From the NCBI RefSeq assembly GCF_027923465.1, contig NZ_BRLB01000018.1, forward strand, positions 1 through 64,000: a DNA stretch of 64,000 bases. The letters are read 5' to 3'. Source of the stretch: Vallitalea longa. GTDB lineage: Bacteria > Bacillota > Clostridia > Lachnospirales > Vallitaleaceae. The notes beneath the pieces were generated by a model. It searched no databases. It worked only from the letters and a program-made list of their open reading frames with translations, and was not told the DNA's origin. This document shows positions 17,975-27,454 of this stretch, piece after piece. Every line of letters starts with the position of its first letter. Position 1 is the stretch's first letter. A program made the translations under genes and the position numbers.

Positions 17975-19444
17975 ATGAAAACGATATTAATATTAATTGA
18001 TAGTTTGAACAGACATTTTTTGAAAACATACAATGAAGATAGTTGGATAAAAACTCCTAACATAGACAGATTAGCAAAAAAATCTGTTGTGTTTGATAAT
18101 CATTGGATGGGATCAGCACCATGTATGCCAGCAAGAAGAGATATATTCACAGGTAGATTGAATTTTCTAGAAAGGAATTGGGGACCCATTGAACCTTTTG
18201 ATATCACATTACCCGAGAAATTAAGAGAAAATGATATTTTTACACATATGGTCACAGATCATTATCATTATTTTGAAATAGGGGGAGAAAATTATTGTCA
18301 ATTATTCAATACTTGGGATCTGATAAGAGGACAAGAGTCAGATCCATGGGTATCAAAGATTGAACAACCTAGTATGTGTGAAGAACATATTGGAAGAATA
18401 CGTTTACAATATGAATTGAATCGTATGAAATTTAAAAAAGAAGAAGATTACCCTAGTCCAAAAACCTTCGCTTCTGCGTGTAGCTGGTTGGAAGAAAACA
18501 AGAATGCTAAGGATTTCTTCCTAATGGTAGAAGCTTTCGACCCACATGAACCTTTTGATTGTCCGAAAGAGTATTTAGATATGTATGATGATGATTATGA
18601 GGGACCAAGGTATGACTGGCCTGATTATAAACCGGTAGAAGAATCACCAGAAGCTCTTAAGCATATTAGAAATAGGTATGCGGGAACTATGACAATGATG
18701 GATAAATGGTTAGGAAAATTATTCAATAAAATGGATGAAGACAATATGTGGGAAGATACTATGGTCATATTGACAGCAGATCATGGTCATATGTTAGGGG
18801 AACATGGATATATGGCCAAGAATTATATGCAAGTATATAATGAATTGGCACATCTCCCTTTTATAGTTCATCTACCAGGTGATTCAAAAGCTGGTACAAG
18901 GATAAATGAGCTTACACAAAATATTGATATAATGCCTACTGTTTTGGATTATCATAAAATTGATATACCAGAGTCGGTTAAAGGATGTTCATTAACTAAT
19001 CTATTAAGTGGTGAAGACCAAACATTACGTGATGTAGTATTATATGGTTATCATGGTAAGGCAGTCAATATGACCGATGGTAGATATACCTATTTTAGAG
19101 CTCCTATAAAAGAGGATAATTATCCCTTATATATCTATACAGCAATGCCAACGGGATTTCGTAAATATATTGGGAAAGAGAGAGCTGATGAGATTGATAT
19201 GGGCAGATTCTTGAAGTATACTGATTATCCTGTGTATAAAATCCCAATAAATTATGAGAATCAGAAAGATGGAAGTATTAAGTACATAAAAGAATCTTTG
19301 ATATTTGATATAGAAGAAGATTACCAACAGAAGAAGCCAATCAATAATAAAGCAATTGAAAAAGAATTGATAGATAAAATTATAAAAGCCATGAAAGATT
19401 CACAAGCACCTGGGGAACAATATGAGCGACTTGGGTTATTATAA
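17975..19444 (+). CDS. Formylglycine-dependent sulfatase 3 (cytoplasmic)
   Basis: A 489-residue S1-type sulfatase with activation motif CMPAR (C50-R54) followed by RDIFTGR, then NFLERNWGPIEPFD. That block recurs in one sulfatase subgroup I cannot name safely. Metal-site motifs: ILILIDSLNR and LTADHGHMLGEHG. It is the last gene of the operon, directly before a strong terminator. No signal peptide. The subgroup differs from sulfatases 1 and 2, so the operon can probably remove three kinds of sulfate group. Confidence 0.85.
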   Translation: MKTILILIDSLNRHFLKTYNEDSWIKTPNIDRLAKKSVVFDNHWMGSAPCMPARRDIFTGRLNFLERNWGPIEPFDITLPEKLRENDIFTHMVTDHYHYFEIGGENYCQLFNTWDLIRGQESDPWVSKIEQPSMCEEHIGRIRLQYELNRMKFKKEEDYPSPKTFASACSWLEENKNAKDFFLMVEAFDPHEPFDCPKEYLDMYDDDYEGPRYDWPDYKPVEESPEALKHIRNRYAGTMTMMDKWLGKLFNKMDEDNMWEDTMVILTADHGHMLGEHGYMAKNYMQVYNELAHLPFIVHLPGDSKAGTRINELTQNIDIMPTVLDYHKIDIPESVKGCSLTNLLSGEDQTLRDVVLYGYHGKAVNMTDGRYTYFRAPIKEDNYPLYIYTAMPTGFRKYIGKERADEIDMGRFLKYTDYPVYKIPINYENQKDGSIKYIKESLIFDIEEDYQQKKPINNKAIEKELIDKIIKAMKDSQAPGEQYERLGLL

Positions 19445-19451
19445 GAAATAA

Positions 19452-19500
19452 AAATAATGATCTGATAAGAAAGTTATACTTTGTTATCAGATCATTATTT
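19452..19500 (+). terminator. Terminator of the sulfated-glycan operon
   Basis: A 17-bp perfect stem (19452-19468 with 19484-19500), whose loop itself pairs as AAAGT/ACTTT, followed by T-rich TATTT. Its left arm starts 7 bases after the stop codon of the last sulfatase gene. Confidence 0.85.
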
Positions 19501-19740
19501 TATTTAGAGCTATTTTATTGACTAATTAATAAAATATTGTCTCTTTATTTTTTTATACTTTTATATATTTTATATTTAATCATATAAGTGCATTCTATGT
19601 GTGTATTTAAAATCAATATTCATTTTTAATAAAAAGATACGATTTAACTATTGAAATTTTTACAAATAAATGATATAATATTTTTTGCATTAACATATGA
19701 ACAATTATAAATATATTAATATGTAAAGGAGCGTATAAAA

Positions 19741-20094
19741 ATGCGTACAGAAGAAGAGAAAAATAAGTGTTGTAAGGACGATAATTTTATATCAGATGTC
19801 AAAACATTCATAGCCGATGAAGAGACAATGTATCAATTAGCAGATTTCTTTAAGAATTTTGGTGATAGTACCAGAGTGAGAATCATGGGAGCATTGTTTA
19901 ATGGAGAAATGTGTGTAAGTACAATAGCCAATGTATTAAATATGACCCAGTCAGCAGTTTCACACCAATTGAGAGTATTGAAAGGTAGTCGTCTAGTGAA
20001 ATCAAGAAAAGAAGGAAAATTGGTTTACTATTCGCTTAATGACACACATATAGAGATGATATATAAAATGGGAATGGAACATATATTGGAATAA
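19741..20094 (+). CDS. ArsR/SmtB-family metal-responsive repressor
   Basis: A 117-residue winged-helix repressor (FGDSTRVRIMGAL ... MTQSAVSHQLRVLKGSRLVKSRKEGKLVYYSL). The C-terminal helix DTHIEMIYKMGMEHILE carries the exact alpha-5 zinc-site pattern D-x-H-x10-H-x2-E of SmtB/CzrA-type sensors. The alpha-3 cysteine pair of CadC/ArsR (ELCVCD) is reduced to EMCVST, so zinc sensing through the alpha-5 site is expected. It lies 51 bases before an efflux ATPase gene and presumably represses both until metal binds. A partial inverted repeat ACATAT...ATATGT around 19693-19724 could hold the operator. Confidence 0.85.
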   Translation: MRTEEEKNKCCKDDNFISDVKTFIADEETMYQLADFFKNFGDSTRVRIMGALFNGEMCVSTIANVLNMTQSAVSHQLRVLKGSRLVKSRKEGKLVYYSLNDTHIEMIYKMGMEHILE

Positions 20095-20145
20095 TCAAAA
20101 TATAGATTGTATGTTTCCAAATTAGAGGCAGAAAGGGTGGTATTG

Positions 20146-22116
20146 ATGGCAGAAAGATTAACAGATAATATTAGTACATGTGGCTGTGGTTGTAAAACTT
20201 GTTCAAGCAATAACCATAATAGTGAACATAATCATAATGATGGAAACAATCATGAACATACCCATGAACGTTTTTCCAGAAGAGATGTTATAGAATTTAT
20301 AGTTGCTTTTATTTTATTTCTAGCAGCGATAATTATTAATACTAATAGTTCATTGAAAACAGGATTATTTATAGCTGCATACATAATAGTAGGAAGAGAA
20401 ATTGTTATTAGTGCAGTAAAAGGTTTGTTTACAGGTAAATTCTTAGATGAAAACTTTTTGATGACAATTGCATCTATAACTGCATTTGCGATAGGGGAAC
20501 ATCCAGAAGCTGTAGCGGTTATGCTGTTTTATAGGGTTGGAGAATTGTTCGAAGGTCTAGCAGTAAATAAATCAAAAAATTCAATAGAGCAACTATTAAA
20601 CATAAAACCTGATGTAGCCAATTTGAAAATAGGGGAGACTTATAAGATTGTGGATCCAGAAAAAGTTAAGATAAATGATATTATAAGAGTCAAACCTGGT
20701 GAAAAAATACCACTTGATGGAATTGTAATAGATGGAATATCAACTGCAGATACTTCAGTCATTACAGGTGAATCACTGCCTAGAGAAATTGAAAAGGATT
20801 CAGAAGTGTATAGTGGATCTATAAACATATCAGGAGTAGTCTTAATAAAAGTAACAAAAGAATTTAGCGAATCTACAGTTGCCAAGATTTTAAAATTAGT
20901 TAAAGAAGCTAATGAACAAAAAGCAGATACAGAAAAATTTATTACGAAGTTTGCAAGATATTATACGCCTATAGTTGTTGGAGTAGCTGTTTTATTAGCT
21001 TTTATACCACCTTTGTTTTTTGGAGAAGACTTAGGTTCTTGGGTTTATAGAGCAGCAATATTTTTAGTAGTATCTTGTCCTTGTGCATTAGTAATCTCTA
21101 TACCACTTGGCTATTTCGGAGGAATAGGAGCTGCTTCAAGTAAAGGGATTTTGGTTAAAGGTGGCAACTATCTTGAGGAACTAAGAAATCTAAGAAGTGT
21201 TGTCCTTGATAAAACAGGAACGCTGACAAAAGGTGTATTTAAAGTTACACAGATTATTAATGTAGATGAAGCCAATAGTACAGAGAAAGTTCTAGAAACA
21301 GCTGCATATATTGAAAACTTCTCTAATCATCCAATAGCTATATCTATTATTAACGAATATGGTAAAGAGATAGATGAAAATCGCGTGAAAGATATAACTG
21401 AAATAGCTGGAAAAGGATTAAAAGCAAAATTAGATGGCAATGAAGTATCTGTAGGAAATGCCAAACTCATGAAACAAGAAAATATTCCTATAGCAATTCA
21501 AGATAATAGTATAGGTACTAAAGTTTATGTAGCTGTCAATAATGAGCTTATAGGAATTATCAATATAGCAGATGAACTCAAAAAAGATACTATTGATGCT
21601 ATAGAAAACATAAAAAAATATGGTGTGAAAGATATAGTTATGTTAACCGGAGATCATAAGGATGTAGCAGAAGATATTGCCAAGAAAGTCGGTATAACTA
21701 AATATTATAGTGATTTACTTCCTCATGAAAAAGTTAATAAACTTGAAGAGATAATGAATAATGTTGATAAAAACGAAAAGGTAGCTTTTGTTGGGGATGG
21801 TATCAATGATGCTCCTGTTCTTGCAAGAGCTAATGTAGGAATAGCGATGGGTGGAGTAGGTTCAGATGCTGCCATTGAAGCTGCTGATGTTGTACTGATG
21901 TCAGATGAATTATCAAGTATTCCCACTGCAATAAAGATTTCGAAGCATACTAATAAGATAGTATGGCAAAATATAATATTTTCACTAGGCATAAAAATAC
22001 TAATAATGATATTGGCGGCATTCAATTTAGCAAACATGTGGATGGCTATATTTGCAGATGTAGGTGTGGCAGTTATTGCTATATTGAATTCTGTAAGAGC
22101 TCTAAGAGTCAAATAG
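20146..22116 (+). CDS. P1B-type heavy-metal efflux ATPase (Zn/Cd/Pb type)
   Basis: A 656-residue membrane pump. The N-terminus is not a classical HMA domain but a short metal-rich tail (CGCGCKTC, then a His/Asn-rich stretch with about ten His). Transmembrane CPC motif at C311-C313 (SCPCALVISIP), phosphorylated D355 in DKTGTLT, the FSNHPIA nucleotide-site motif, TGDH and GDGINDAP are present. The CPC plus a long cytoplasmic His tail fit Zn(II)/Cd(II)/Pb(II) export. ATG 20146 has AAAGGGTGG 5 bases upstream; the longer frame from 20107 lacks one. It forms an operon with the ArsR gene. Confidence 0.88.
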   Translation: MAERLTDNISTCGCGCKTCSSNNHNSEHNHNDGNNHEHTHERFSRRDVIEFIVAFILFLAAIIINTNSSLKTGLFIAAYIIVGREIVISAVKGLFTGKFLDENFLMTIASITAFAIGEHPEAVAVMLFYRVGELFEGLAVNKSKNSIEQLLNIKPDVANLKIGETYKIVDPEKVKINDIIRVKPGEKIPLDGIVIDGISTADTSVITGESLPREIEKDSEVYSGSINISGVVLIKVTKEFSESTVAKILKLVKEANEQKADTEKFITKFARYYTPIVVGVAVLLAFIPPLFFGEDLGSWVYRAAIFLVVSCPCALVISIPLGYFGGIGAASSKGILVKGGNYLEELRNLRSVVLDKTGTLTKGVFKVTQIINVDEANSTEKVLETAAYIENFSNHPIAISIINEYGKEIDENRVKDITEIAGKGLKAKLDGNEVSVGNAKLMKQENIPIAIQDNSIGTKVYVAVNNELIGIINIADELKKDTIDAIENIKKYGVKDIVMLTGDHKDVAEDIAKKVGITKYYSDLLPHEKVNKLEEIMNNVDKNEKVAFVGDGINDAPVLARANVGIAMGGVGSDAAIEAADVVLMSDELSSIPTAIKISKHTNKIVWQNIIFSLGIKILIMILAAFNLANMWMAIFADVGVAVIAILNSVRALRVK

Positions 22117-22136
22117 AAGAGGAAATAATATATAAA

Positions 22137-22172
22137 GTAGATCCTATTATAAAAATAGGGTCTATTTTTTCT
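22137..22172 (+). terminator. Terminator of the metal-efflux operon
   Basis: TAGATCCTATT pairs with AATAGGGTCTA (one G-U pair) around a short A-rich loop, followed by six T and TTTC. Located just after the ATPase stop codon. Confidence 0.75.
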
Positions 22173-22289
22173 TTCACGTTATGTAAAATTCTTATATGCA
22201 TTTGGTAATAATCTTAGAAATTAATATAAATAACTAAAAAAAACGGGAATATACTATAAAATTTATAAGAAATGCATAATCTTTATCCA

Positions 22290-22318
22290 TTGTTATAAAT
22301 ATAACATTTTACTATAAT
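22290..22318 (+). promoter_or_regulatory. Candidate promoter for the galacto-glycan importer operon
   Basis: TTGTTA (22290-22295) and TATAAT (22313-22318) with 17-base spacing, about 48 bases before the start codon at 22366. Confidence 0.45.
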
Positions 22319-22365
22319 GTATGTGTAATTATAAAAATATAACTTATAAGAAAGGATTTGTAATT

Positions 22366-23739
22366 ATGAGAAAAAAAGTAGCATTATTTATTGCGTTGGT
22401 AATGATTATGACAACTTTTGTAGGGTGTGGTTCTAAGACAGATAAAAAAGAGGACAATCAAAAAGTTGAAGCTGAAACATCTAAGGAGAAAGAGACTTCA
22501 TCTGACGATGAGCAAGCAAAAGTAGAAAACAAAACACTTAAAGTTGCTGTATTCCAAGGAGGATTTGGACGTGAATATTGGGACGAAGTAGCAGCAGCAT
22601 TCGAAAAAGCTAATGAAGGGGTAAAAGTAGAAGTAATAGCTGACCCTAATATTGGTGATAGAATAAGAAATGATATATTAGGAAATGAATCACCTGATTT
22701 CGTTTATCTTTCATCAAGAGATAAATCAGGTGCAACTCAAGCACTTATCAAAGATAAAGCAATAGCTGATATAACTGATGTAATGGAAAAAGTTCAAGAT
22801 AAGCTAATTGATGGAACTTTGGATAACTTTTTACTTAGACCTTATGAAGATAAGAAAGTCTATCTTGCACCTTTCAACTTCTCTTCATTAGGTTTATGGT
22901 ATAACAAAAATTATTTTGATACAAATAGTATTAAAGCACCTGTAACATGGGATGATTTTTTTGCATTACAAGATAAGATAACAGACAGATCACTTATTAC
23001 ATATGCAGGTATTTATCCAGGATATCTAGAAGGACTAGTATTCCCAGCACTTGCTTCAGGAGCAGGAGCAGAAACATTTGATAAATTTATTCAATATGAT
23101 GTTGAAGTACTGAAATCAGAAGAATTAAAAAGTATTATCAAGCAATTTGAGAATATAGCATCATCAAAAGCTATTATGAATGGAACAGCAGGAATCGATC
23201 ATACAACTTCACAAGCAGATTTCCTTATGGGAAAAGCTGCAATGATTCCAAATGGTTCATGGATCGCTAATGAAATGAAAGATGCACCTCGTGAAGAAGG
23301 TTTTACATGGGGATTCGGTGCAGCTCCTGTATTAAGTGAAGATGATGAAAAATACTTAGTGGCTTCTATTGATGAAATGTACATTCCAAAGGCTGCCAAA
23401 AATCAAGAATTAGCTAAAAAATTCTTAGAATTCTTATATTCAGATGAAGCAGTTCAGTTACAAGCAGAAAAAGCACAATCAGTACCACCACTAAAAGGTG
23501 TTGCAGACATAATCAAACCTTATGTTGATGAAGCGACAGCACAATCATATACACTATTTGATAAAGGATATAAACCTCTTATCAATAACTTTGCATCTGT
23601 TAATAATATGACTCTTATACCAAGAGATGAGTTCTACAATGTAATGGGTCAGGTAATAACAGGTTCAAAAACAACTGAAGAAGCAATCGAGTATCTAGTA
23701 CCAATGTTTGAAGAAGCAGCAGCAAATATAGTTAAATAG
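22366..23739 (+). CDS. Sugar ABC importer solute-binding lipoprotein
   Basis: A 457-residue MalE-type lipoprotein: lipobox FVGC near residue 22, an acidic/Lys-rich linker (about residues 25-55), then the binding domain with GSWIANEM and an alpha-helical C-terminal lobe. I chose ATG 22366, preceded by AAGAAAGGA 10 bases away; an in-frame ATG at 22321 lies in the promoter leader. It belongs to an operon ending in a GH112 phosphorylase, so beta-1,3-galactosyl-N-acetylhexosamine disaccharides are the likely ligand; that is context inference, as the fold alone does not show it. Confidence 0.8.
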   Translation: MRKKVALFIALVMIMTTFVGCGSKTDKKEDNQKVEAETSKEKETSSDDEQAKVENKTLKVAVFQGGFGREYWDEVAAAFEKANEGVKVEVIADPNIGDRIRNDILGNESPDFVYLSSRDKSGATQALIKDKAIADITDVMEKVQDKLIDGTLDNFLLRPYEDKKVYLAPFNFSSLGLWYNKNYFDTNSIKAPVTWDDFFALQDKITDRSLITYAGIYPGYLEGLVFPALASGAGAETFDKFIQYDVEVLKSEELKSIIKQFENIASSKAIMNGTAGIDHTTSQADFLMGKAAMIPNGSWIANEMKDAPREEGFTWGFGAAPVLSEDDEKYLVASIDEMYIPKAAKNQELAKKFLEFLYSDEAVQLQAEKAQSVPPLKGVADIIKPYVDEATAQSYTLFDKGYKPLINNFASVNNMTLIPRDEFYNVMGQVITGSKTTEEAIEYLVPMFEEAAANIVK

Positions 23740-23752
23740 AGTAGAATTAAAA

Positions 23753-23822
23753 AGGTTGTCTTATAATACAGTTTTATGACTGAAGTAGATACACAATAAA
23801 ATCAGGTATTATAGGACAGCCT
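23753..23822 (+). other. Intercistronic stem-loop between binding protein and permease
   Basis: The 17 bases at 23753-23769 pair with 23806-23822 (15 Watson-Crick and 2 G-U pairs), closing a 36-base loop that contains a further TTTTAT/ATAAAA stem. The loop lies fully inside the gap between the genes and ends 15 bases before the permease ribosome site. It probably stabilises the upstream mRNA or lowers permease expression. Confidence 0.6.
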
Positions 23823-23846
23823 ATTATTCAATAATAGGAGGTAACC

Positions 23847-24761
23847 ATGATTAAAACAAAAAGTATAGCAAAAAAAAGCAAAATAACTTCTACTAAAGGT
23901 TTCTTTCTTACAGTTTGTGTTGCTCCTGCATTCATTTTATATTTAATATTAGGTGTATATCCTGCAATCAATGTTTTCTTCAATTCATTTTTCAAATGGA
24001 GTGGATTATCACCAGTAAAAACATTCATTGGTATTGATAATTTCCGTACATTATTTCATGATAAAAAATTCGGTATGGCCTTTCAGAATACAATATTCAT
24101 AATGGTGGTCACTACTGTTTTTACGATGGTACTTGCTTTGTTTTTTGCTTCTGTATTATCAAGAAGCAGATTAAAAGAAAAGAATGTATATAGAGTAATA
24201 TTTTTCTTCCCTAATGTATTATCAATTGTTGTAATAGGTGTTTTATTTACATACATTTATGAACCAAACAGAGGGATATTAAATGCTGCACTTAAGTTAA
24301 TAGGGCTTAACGGTCCAACATGGCTTGGAGATTCTCAAACAGTACTATGGGCAATTGCCGGTGCAATGATCTGGCAGGCTGTGGGTTATTATATGGTAAT
24401 GTACATGGCTGGAATGGATTCCATATCACCATCATTATATGAAGTAGCGGATTTAGAAGGTGCAACTAAGTTACAACAATTCTTTAAGATTACAGTACCT
24501 ATGTTATGGGAAATAATTAGAGTAACTATGGTGTTTTTCATTATTTCCTCTCTTAATATGAGTTTCCTTTTTGTTACTGTTATGACAAATGGAGGACCTA
24601 GTGGTTCGTCAGAAGTATTGCTGTCATATATGTATAGACAGGCTTTTACTAATTCTAATTTTGGATATGCAATGGCAGTTGCAGTAGTAGTATTTTTATT
24701 TGCTTTTACTTTAGCAATAATCAGCAATAAACTTACTGAAAAAGAAAATGATAATTATTGA
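23847..24761 (+). CDS. ABC sugar permease, MalF/UgpA type
   Basis: A 304-residue permease with six membrane segments; the EAA loop reads PSLYEVADLEGATKLQQFFKIT. The ribosome site GGAGGT is 5 bases before the ATG. It pairs with the permease gene that follows within 15 bases. The ATPase subunit is not encoded in the operon, as is usual for CUT1 importers in this group. Confidence 0.85.
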   Translation: MIKTKSIAKKSKITSTKGFFLTVCVAPAFILYLILGVYPAINVFFNSFFKWSGLSPVKTFIGIDNFRTLFHDKKFGMAFQNTIFIMVVTTVFTMVLALFFASVLSRSRLKEKNVYRVIFFFPNVLSIVVIGVLFTYIYEPNRGILNAALKLIGLNGPTWLGDSQTVLWAIAGAMIWQAVGYYMVMYMAGMDSISPSLYEVADLEGATKLQQFFKITVPMLWEIIRVTMVFFIISSLNMSFLFVTVMTNGGPSGSSEVLLSYMYRQAFTNSNFGYAMAVAVVVFLFAFTLAIISNKLTEKENDNY

Positions 24762-24775
24762 TAGGGGGCAGTAAT

Positions 24776-25621
24776 ATGAAAAACAAAAAAAGAAAATTAA
24801 CGACCAGTGATATTATTATAAGAATTATACTTATCATTTCATCTGTGCTTGTAGTATATCCGATATTTTGGGCTTTTGCTACATCATTTAAGACTAATAA
24901 AGAATTTTTGACAAGTCCATGGACTTTACCTTCAGGCTTGAATCTGCAGAATTATGTTAATGCAATAATAAAAGGACATATGGGTTCTTATTTCATTAAT
25001 TCCATATTGATTACAGCTGTGTCAATAGTATTACTATTTGCACTTACTGTACCAGCATCATATGCACTTTCAAGACATAAATTTCGTTTTAATAGAATAA
25101 TAACTTTAGTATTTATGGGGGGATTATTTGTTTCTGGGTCTTACACAGTTGTTCCTTTATTTCTTATGATGAATAAAGCACACTTATTAAATAATAGATT
25201 GATAGTTGCCTTATTATACTCAGTAACAACGTTGCCTTTTAATATCTATCTTTTAAGCGGTTATTTCAAAGGACTATCATATGAATATGAAGCGGCAGCG
25301 GCAATCGATGGTTGCGGTTACTTCAGGACTTTATATAGTGTAATGGCTCCCTTAGCTAAACCTGGAATGGTTACAGTTTTGATGTTTGCTTTTATGAGTT
25401 ATTGGAACGAATATATCTTAGCATTTACAATGATTAGAGATGATACCAAAAAGACTCTATCAGTAGGACTCAAAAATCTTATGGAAGTGCAGAAGTATGC
25501 TACTGATTGGGGTGCTATGTTTGCAGGATTGGTATTAGTAATGTTACCCACAATGATATTTTATATAATTTTACAGAAGAAACTAACACAAGGACTATCA
25601 TTAGGTGGATTAAAAGGTTAA
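24776..25621 (+). CDS. ABC sugar permease, MalG type
   Basis: A 281-residue permease ending in the typical KKLTQGLSLGGLKG; the EAA loop is SYEYEAAAAIDGCGYFRTLYSVMAPLAKPG. ATG 24776 has AGGGGGC 6 bases upstream; a TTG at 24758 is less likely. It completes the membrane part of the importer and precedes the two-component genes by 76 bases. Confidence 0.85.
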   Translation: MKNKKRKLTTSDIIIRIILIISSVLVVYPIFWAFATSFKTNKEFLTSPWTLPSGLNLQNYVNAIIKGHMGSYFINSILITAVSIVLLFALTVPASYALSRHKFRFNRIITLVFMGGLFVSGSYTVVPLFLMMNKAHLLNNRLIVALLYSVTTLPFNIYLLSGYFKGLSYEYEAAAAIDGCGYFRTLYSVMAPLAKPGMVTVLMFAFMSYWNEYILAFTMIRDDTKKTLSVGLKNLMEVQKYATDWGAMFAGLVLVMLPTMIFYIILQKKLTQGLSLGGLKG

Positions 25622-25697
25622 TATAGGTAGTGTTTATTATTGATAATTTAATGAAAACAAGGTAGTATATTATAATAGATCCTTAGGATGTGATGAA

Positions 25698-27443
25698 ATG
25701 GGGAAAAAAATACTACCAAGTCTTAAAGTACAATTTACGGTAATTGTTTTTGTAATAATGATTGTGTTTATTATACTCAATATTATAACAGGAAATTTAA
25801 TAAGTAACTTAGTATCAAAAAAGAATATTCAATATAGTACAGCGATATCACAGAAATTGGTACGTGAGTTAAAATATACTTATAGACAAATAGATGCAGC
25901 ATCTAACATTTTACAATTCGAAAGCAGATTACAGAAATATTTTCAAGAAGATATGGATATAGAGACCATAGAAAATGTAGAAAAACAGATATCTGATATA
26001 AAACTATTCTATAATAATATTTTTGATATTGCTTTGGTTGGAGAAAAATATGTCAATAGTATCTGTCTTCAAAAGGATACTCTTAATGAAATAATTACAC
26101 AGGGAAAAGATGAGGCGCAGTTCAAATGTGCTGGACTATATGTACATAACTATTTAGATAAAGATGTTACTACACTAGCGTTTAACAGTAAAGTTTTTGA
26201 GATGAACATAGGGGAAAACTATGGTGAAAAGCTGGGAGATATAGTGATATCTGTTAATGTAGATACTTTATTCGATAATTTTAAAGAACAATCAGAAGGT
26301 ATTAGTTTTGTAATTTTTGATGAACAAGGTAAATACTATCCCATAAATTGTTCAGAGAACCAGGGAAAAGATATTATCGATACTATAGGTGAAGTTAATG
26401 ATACAGAATATAAAATAGAAGATAATAAAAATATTATAGTTATAGAACCTATCACTAATATGAATTTATATGTAGTCAGCAGTATCGATAAGAGTTTTTC
26501 ACGAAAAGATATTACATATATACTATCGATACTAATTATTATCTACAGTTTGTTTATAATTCTATTATGTATAGTGTTTACTATAATATATAAAAATACA
26601 ATTAAACCAATAAGAGTTATTGGCGATTATTTGAGAACTATAAAAAGCGGGAATTATAAAAAACTTAAAGAAAGAGTAGTAGTAGGAGGAAATAAAGAAG
26701 TAGTTGAACTGGCTGACGATCTTAACAATATGACTGAGGAGATTAATCAATTAACACATAAATTAATAAATACGACTGAACATTTATATGAAGCAGAGAT
26801 TGAGAAGAAAAGAGCTGAGATTTCTTATTTGCGTAGTCAAATTAATCCACACTTCTTATATAATGCATTGGAAGCGATTAAGGGTATTGCAATGTCGAAT
26901 GATCTACCTCAAATATCTAGTATGGCTCAATGTCTAGGTAATATTTTTCGATATTGTATAAAAGGCTCTAGTGAAGTTATATTAGCAGAAGAATTAAAAA
27001 TGATAAAAGCTTATATTGAGATACAGAAGATTAAATTCTGTAACAAAGTCAATATTTTCTATAATATAAATGATGATACTCTTAATGCATTGATACCTAA
27101 AATGATTCTACAACCAATTGTGGAAAATGCGTTTATTCATGCAATTGAAAAGAATACTAATTGTACTATTCTATATATTGGTACTAAAGTAGAAGCTGAA
27201 GTATTGACAATAACAATTCAAGATGATGGTATTGGTATTGACAGAGATACATTAGATAAAATTATAGAGAGCCTTGATAGTGATAACAATTTTAATTCCA
27301 ATCACGTAGGTATAGCTAATGTACACAAGAGAATAAAAATGATATATGGTAAAGAATATGGAGTGAAGATAGACAGTACCAATGGTGAAGGTACCAAAAT
27401 AGATTTGATACTTCCATATAAAATATTATCTAAAAATAAATGA
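25698..27443 (+). CDS. YesM-family sensor histidine kinase
   Basis: A 581-residue membrane sensor: two membrane helices (about 14-35 and 272-300) around an extracellular domain of about 235 residues, a HAMP linker (IKPIRVIGDYLRTIKSGNY), then the His_kinase region with phospho-acceptor H385 in INPHFLYNALEAIK and an ATP-binding domain (IVENAFIHAIE, DDGIGID). YesM-type kinases lack a classical H-box. It works with the YesN-type regulator encoded next. Position inside a sugar-uptake operon suggests that it senses the sugar, perhaps through the lone binding protein encoded two genes on. Confidence 0.87.
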   Translation: MGKKILPSLKVQFTVIVFVIMIVFIILNIITGNLISNLVSKKNIQYSTAISQKLVRELKYTYRQIDAASNILQFESRLQKYFQEDMDIETIENVEKQISDIKLFYNNIFDIALVGEKYVNSICLQKDTLNEIITQGKDEAQFKCAGLYVHNYLDKDVTTLAFNSKVFEMNIGENYGEKLGDIVISVNVDTLFDNFKEQSEGISFVIFDEQGKYYPINCSENQGKDIIDTIGEVNDTEYKIEDNKNIIVIEPITNMNLYVVSSIDKSFSRKDITYILSILIIIYSLFIILLCIVFTIIYKNTIKPIRVIGDYLRTIKSGNYKKLKERVVVGGNKEVVELADDLNNMTEEINQLTHKLINTTEHLYEAEIEKKRAEISYLRSQINPHFLYNALEAIKGIAMSNDLPQISSMAQCLGNIFRYCIKGSSEVILAEELKMIKAYIEIQKIKFCNKVNIFYNINDDTLNALIPKMILQPIVENAFIHAIEKNTNCTILYIGTKVEAEVLTITIQDDGIGIDRDTLDKIIESLDSDNNFNSNHVGIANVHKRIKMIYGKEYGVKIDSTNGEGTKIDLILPYKILSKNK

Positions 27444-27454
27444 GAGGTTTTTTT

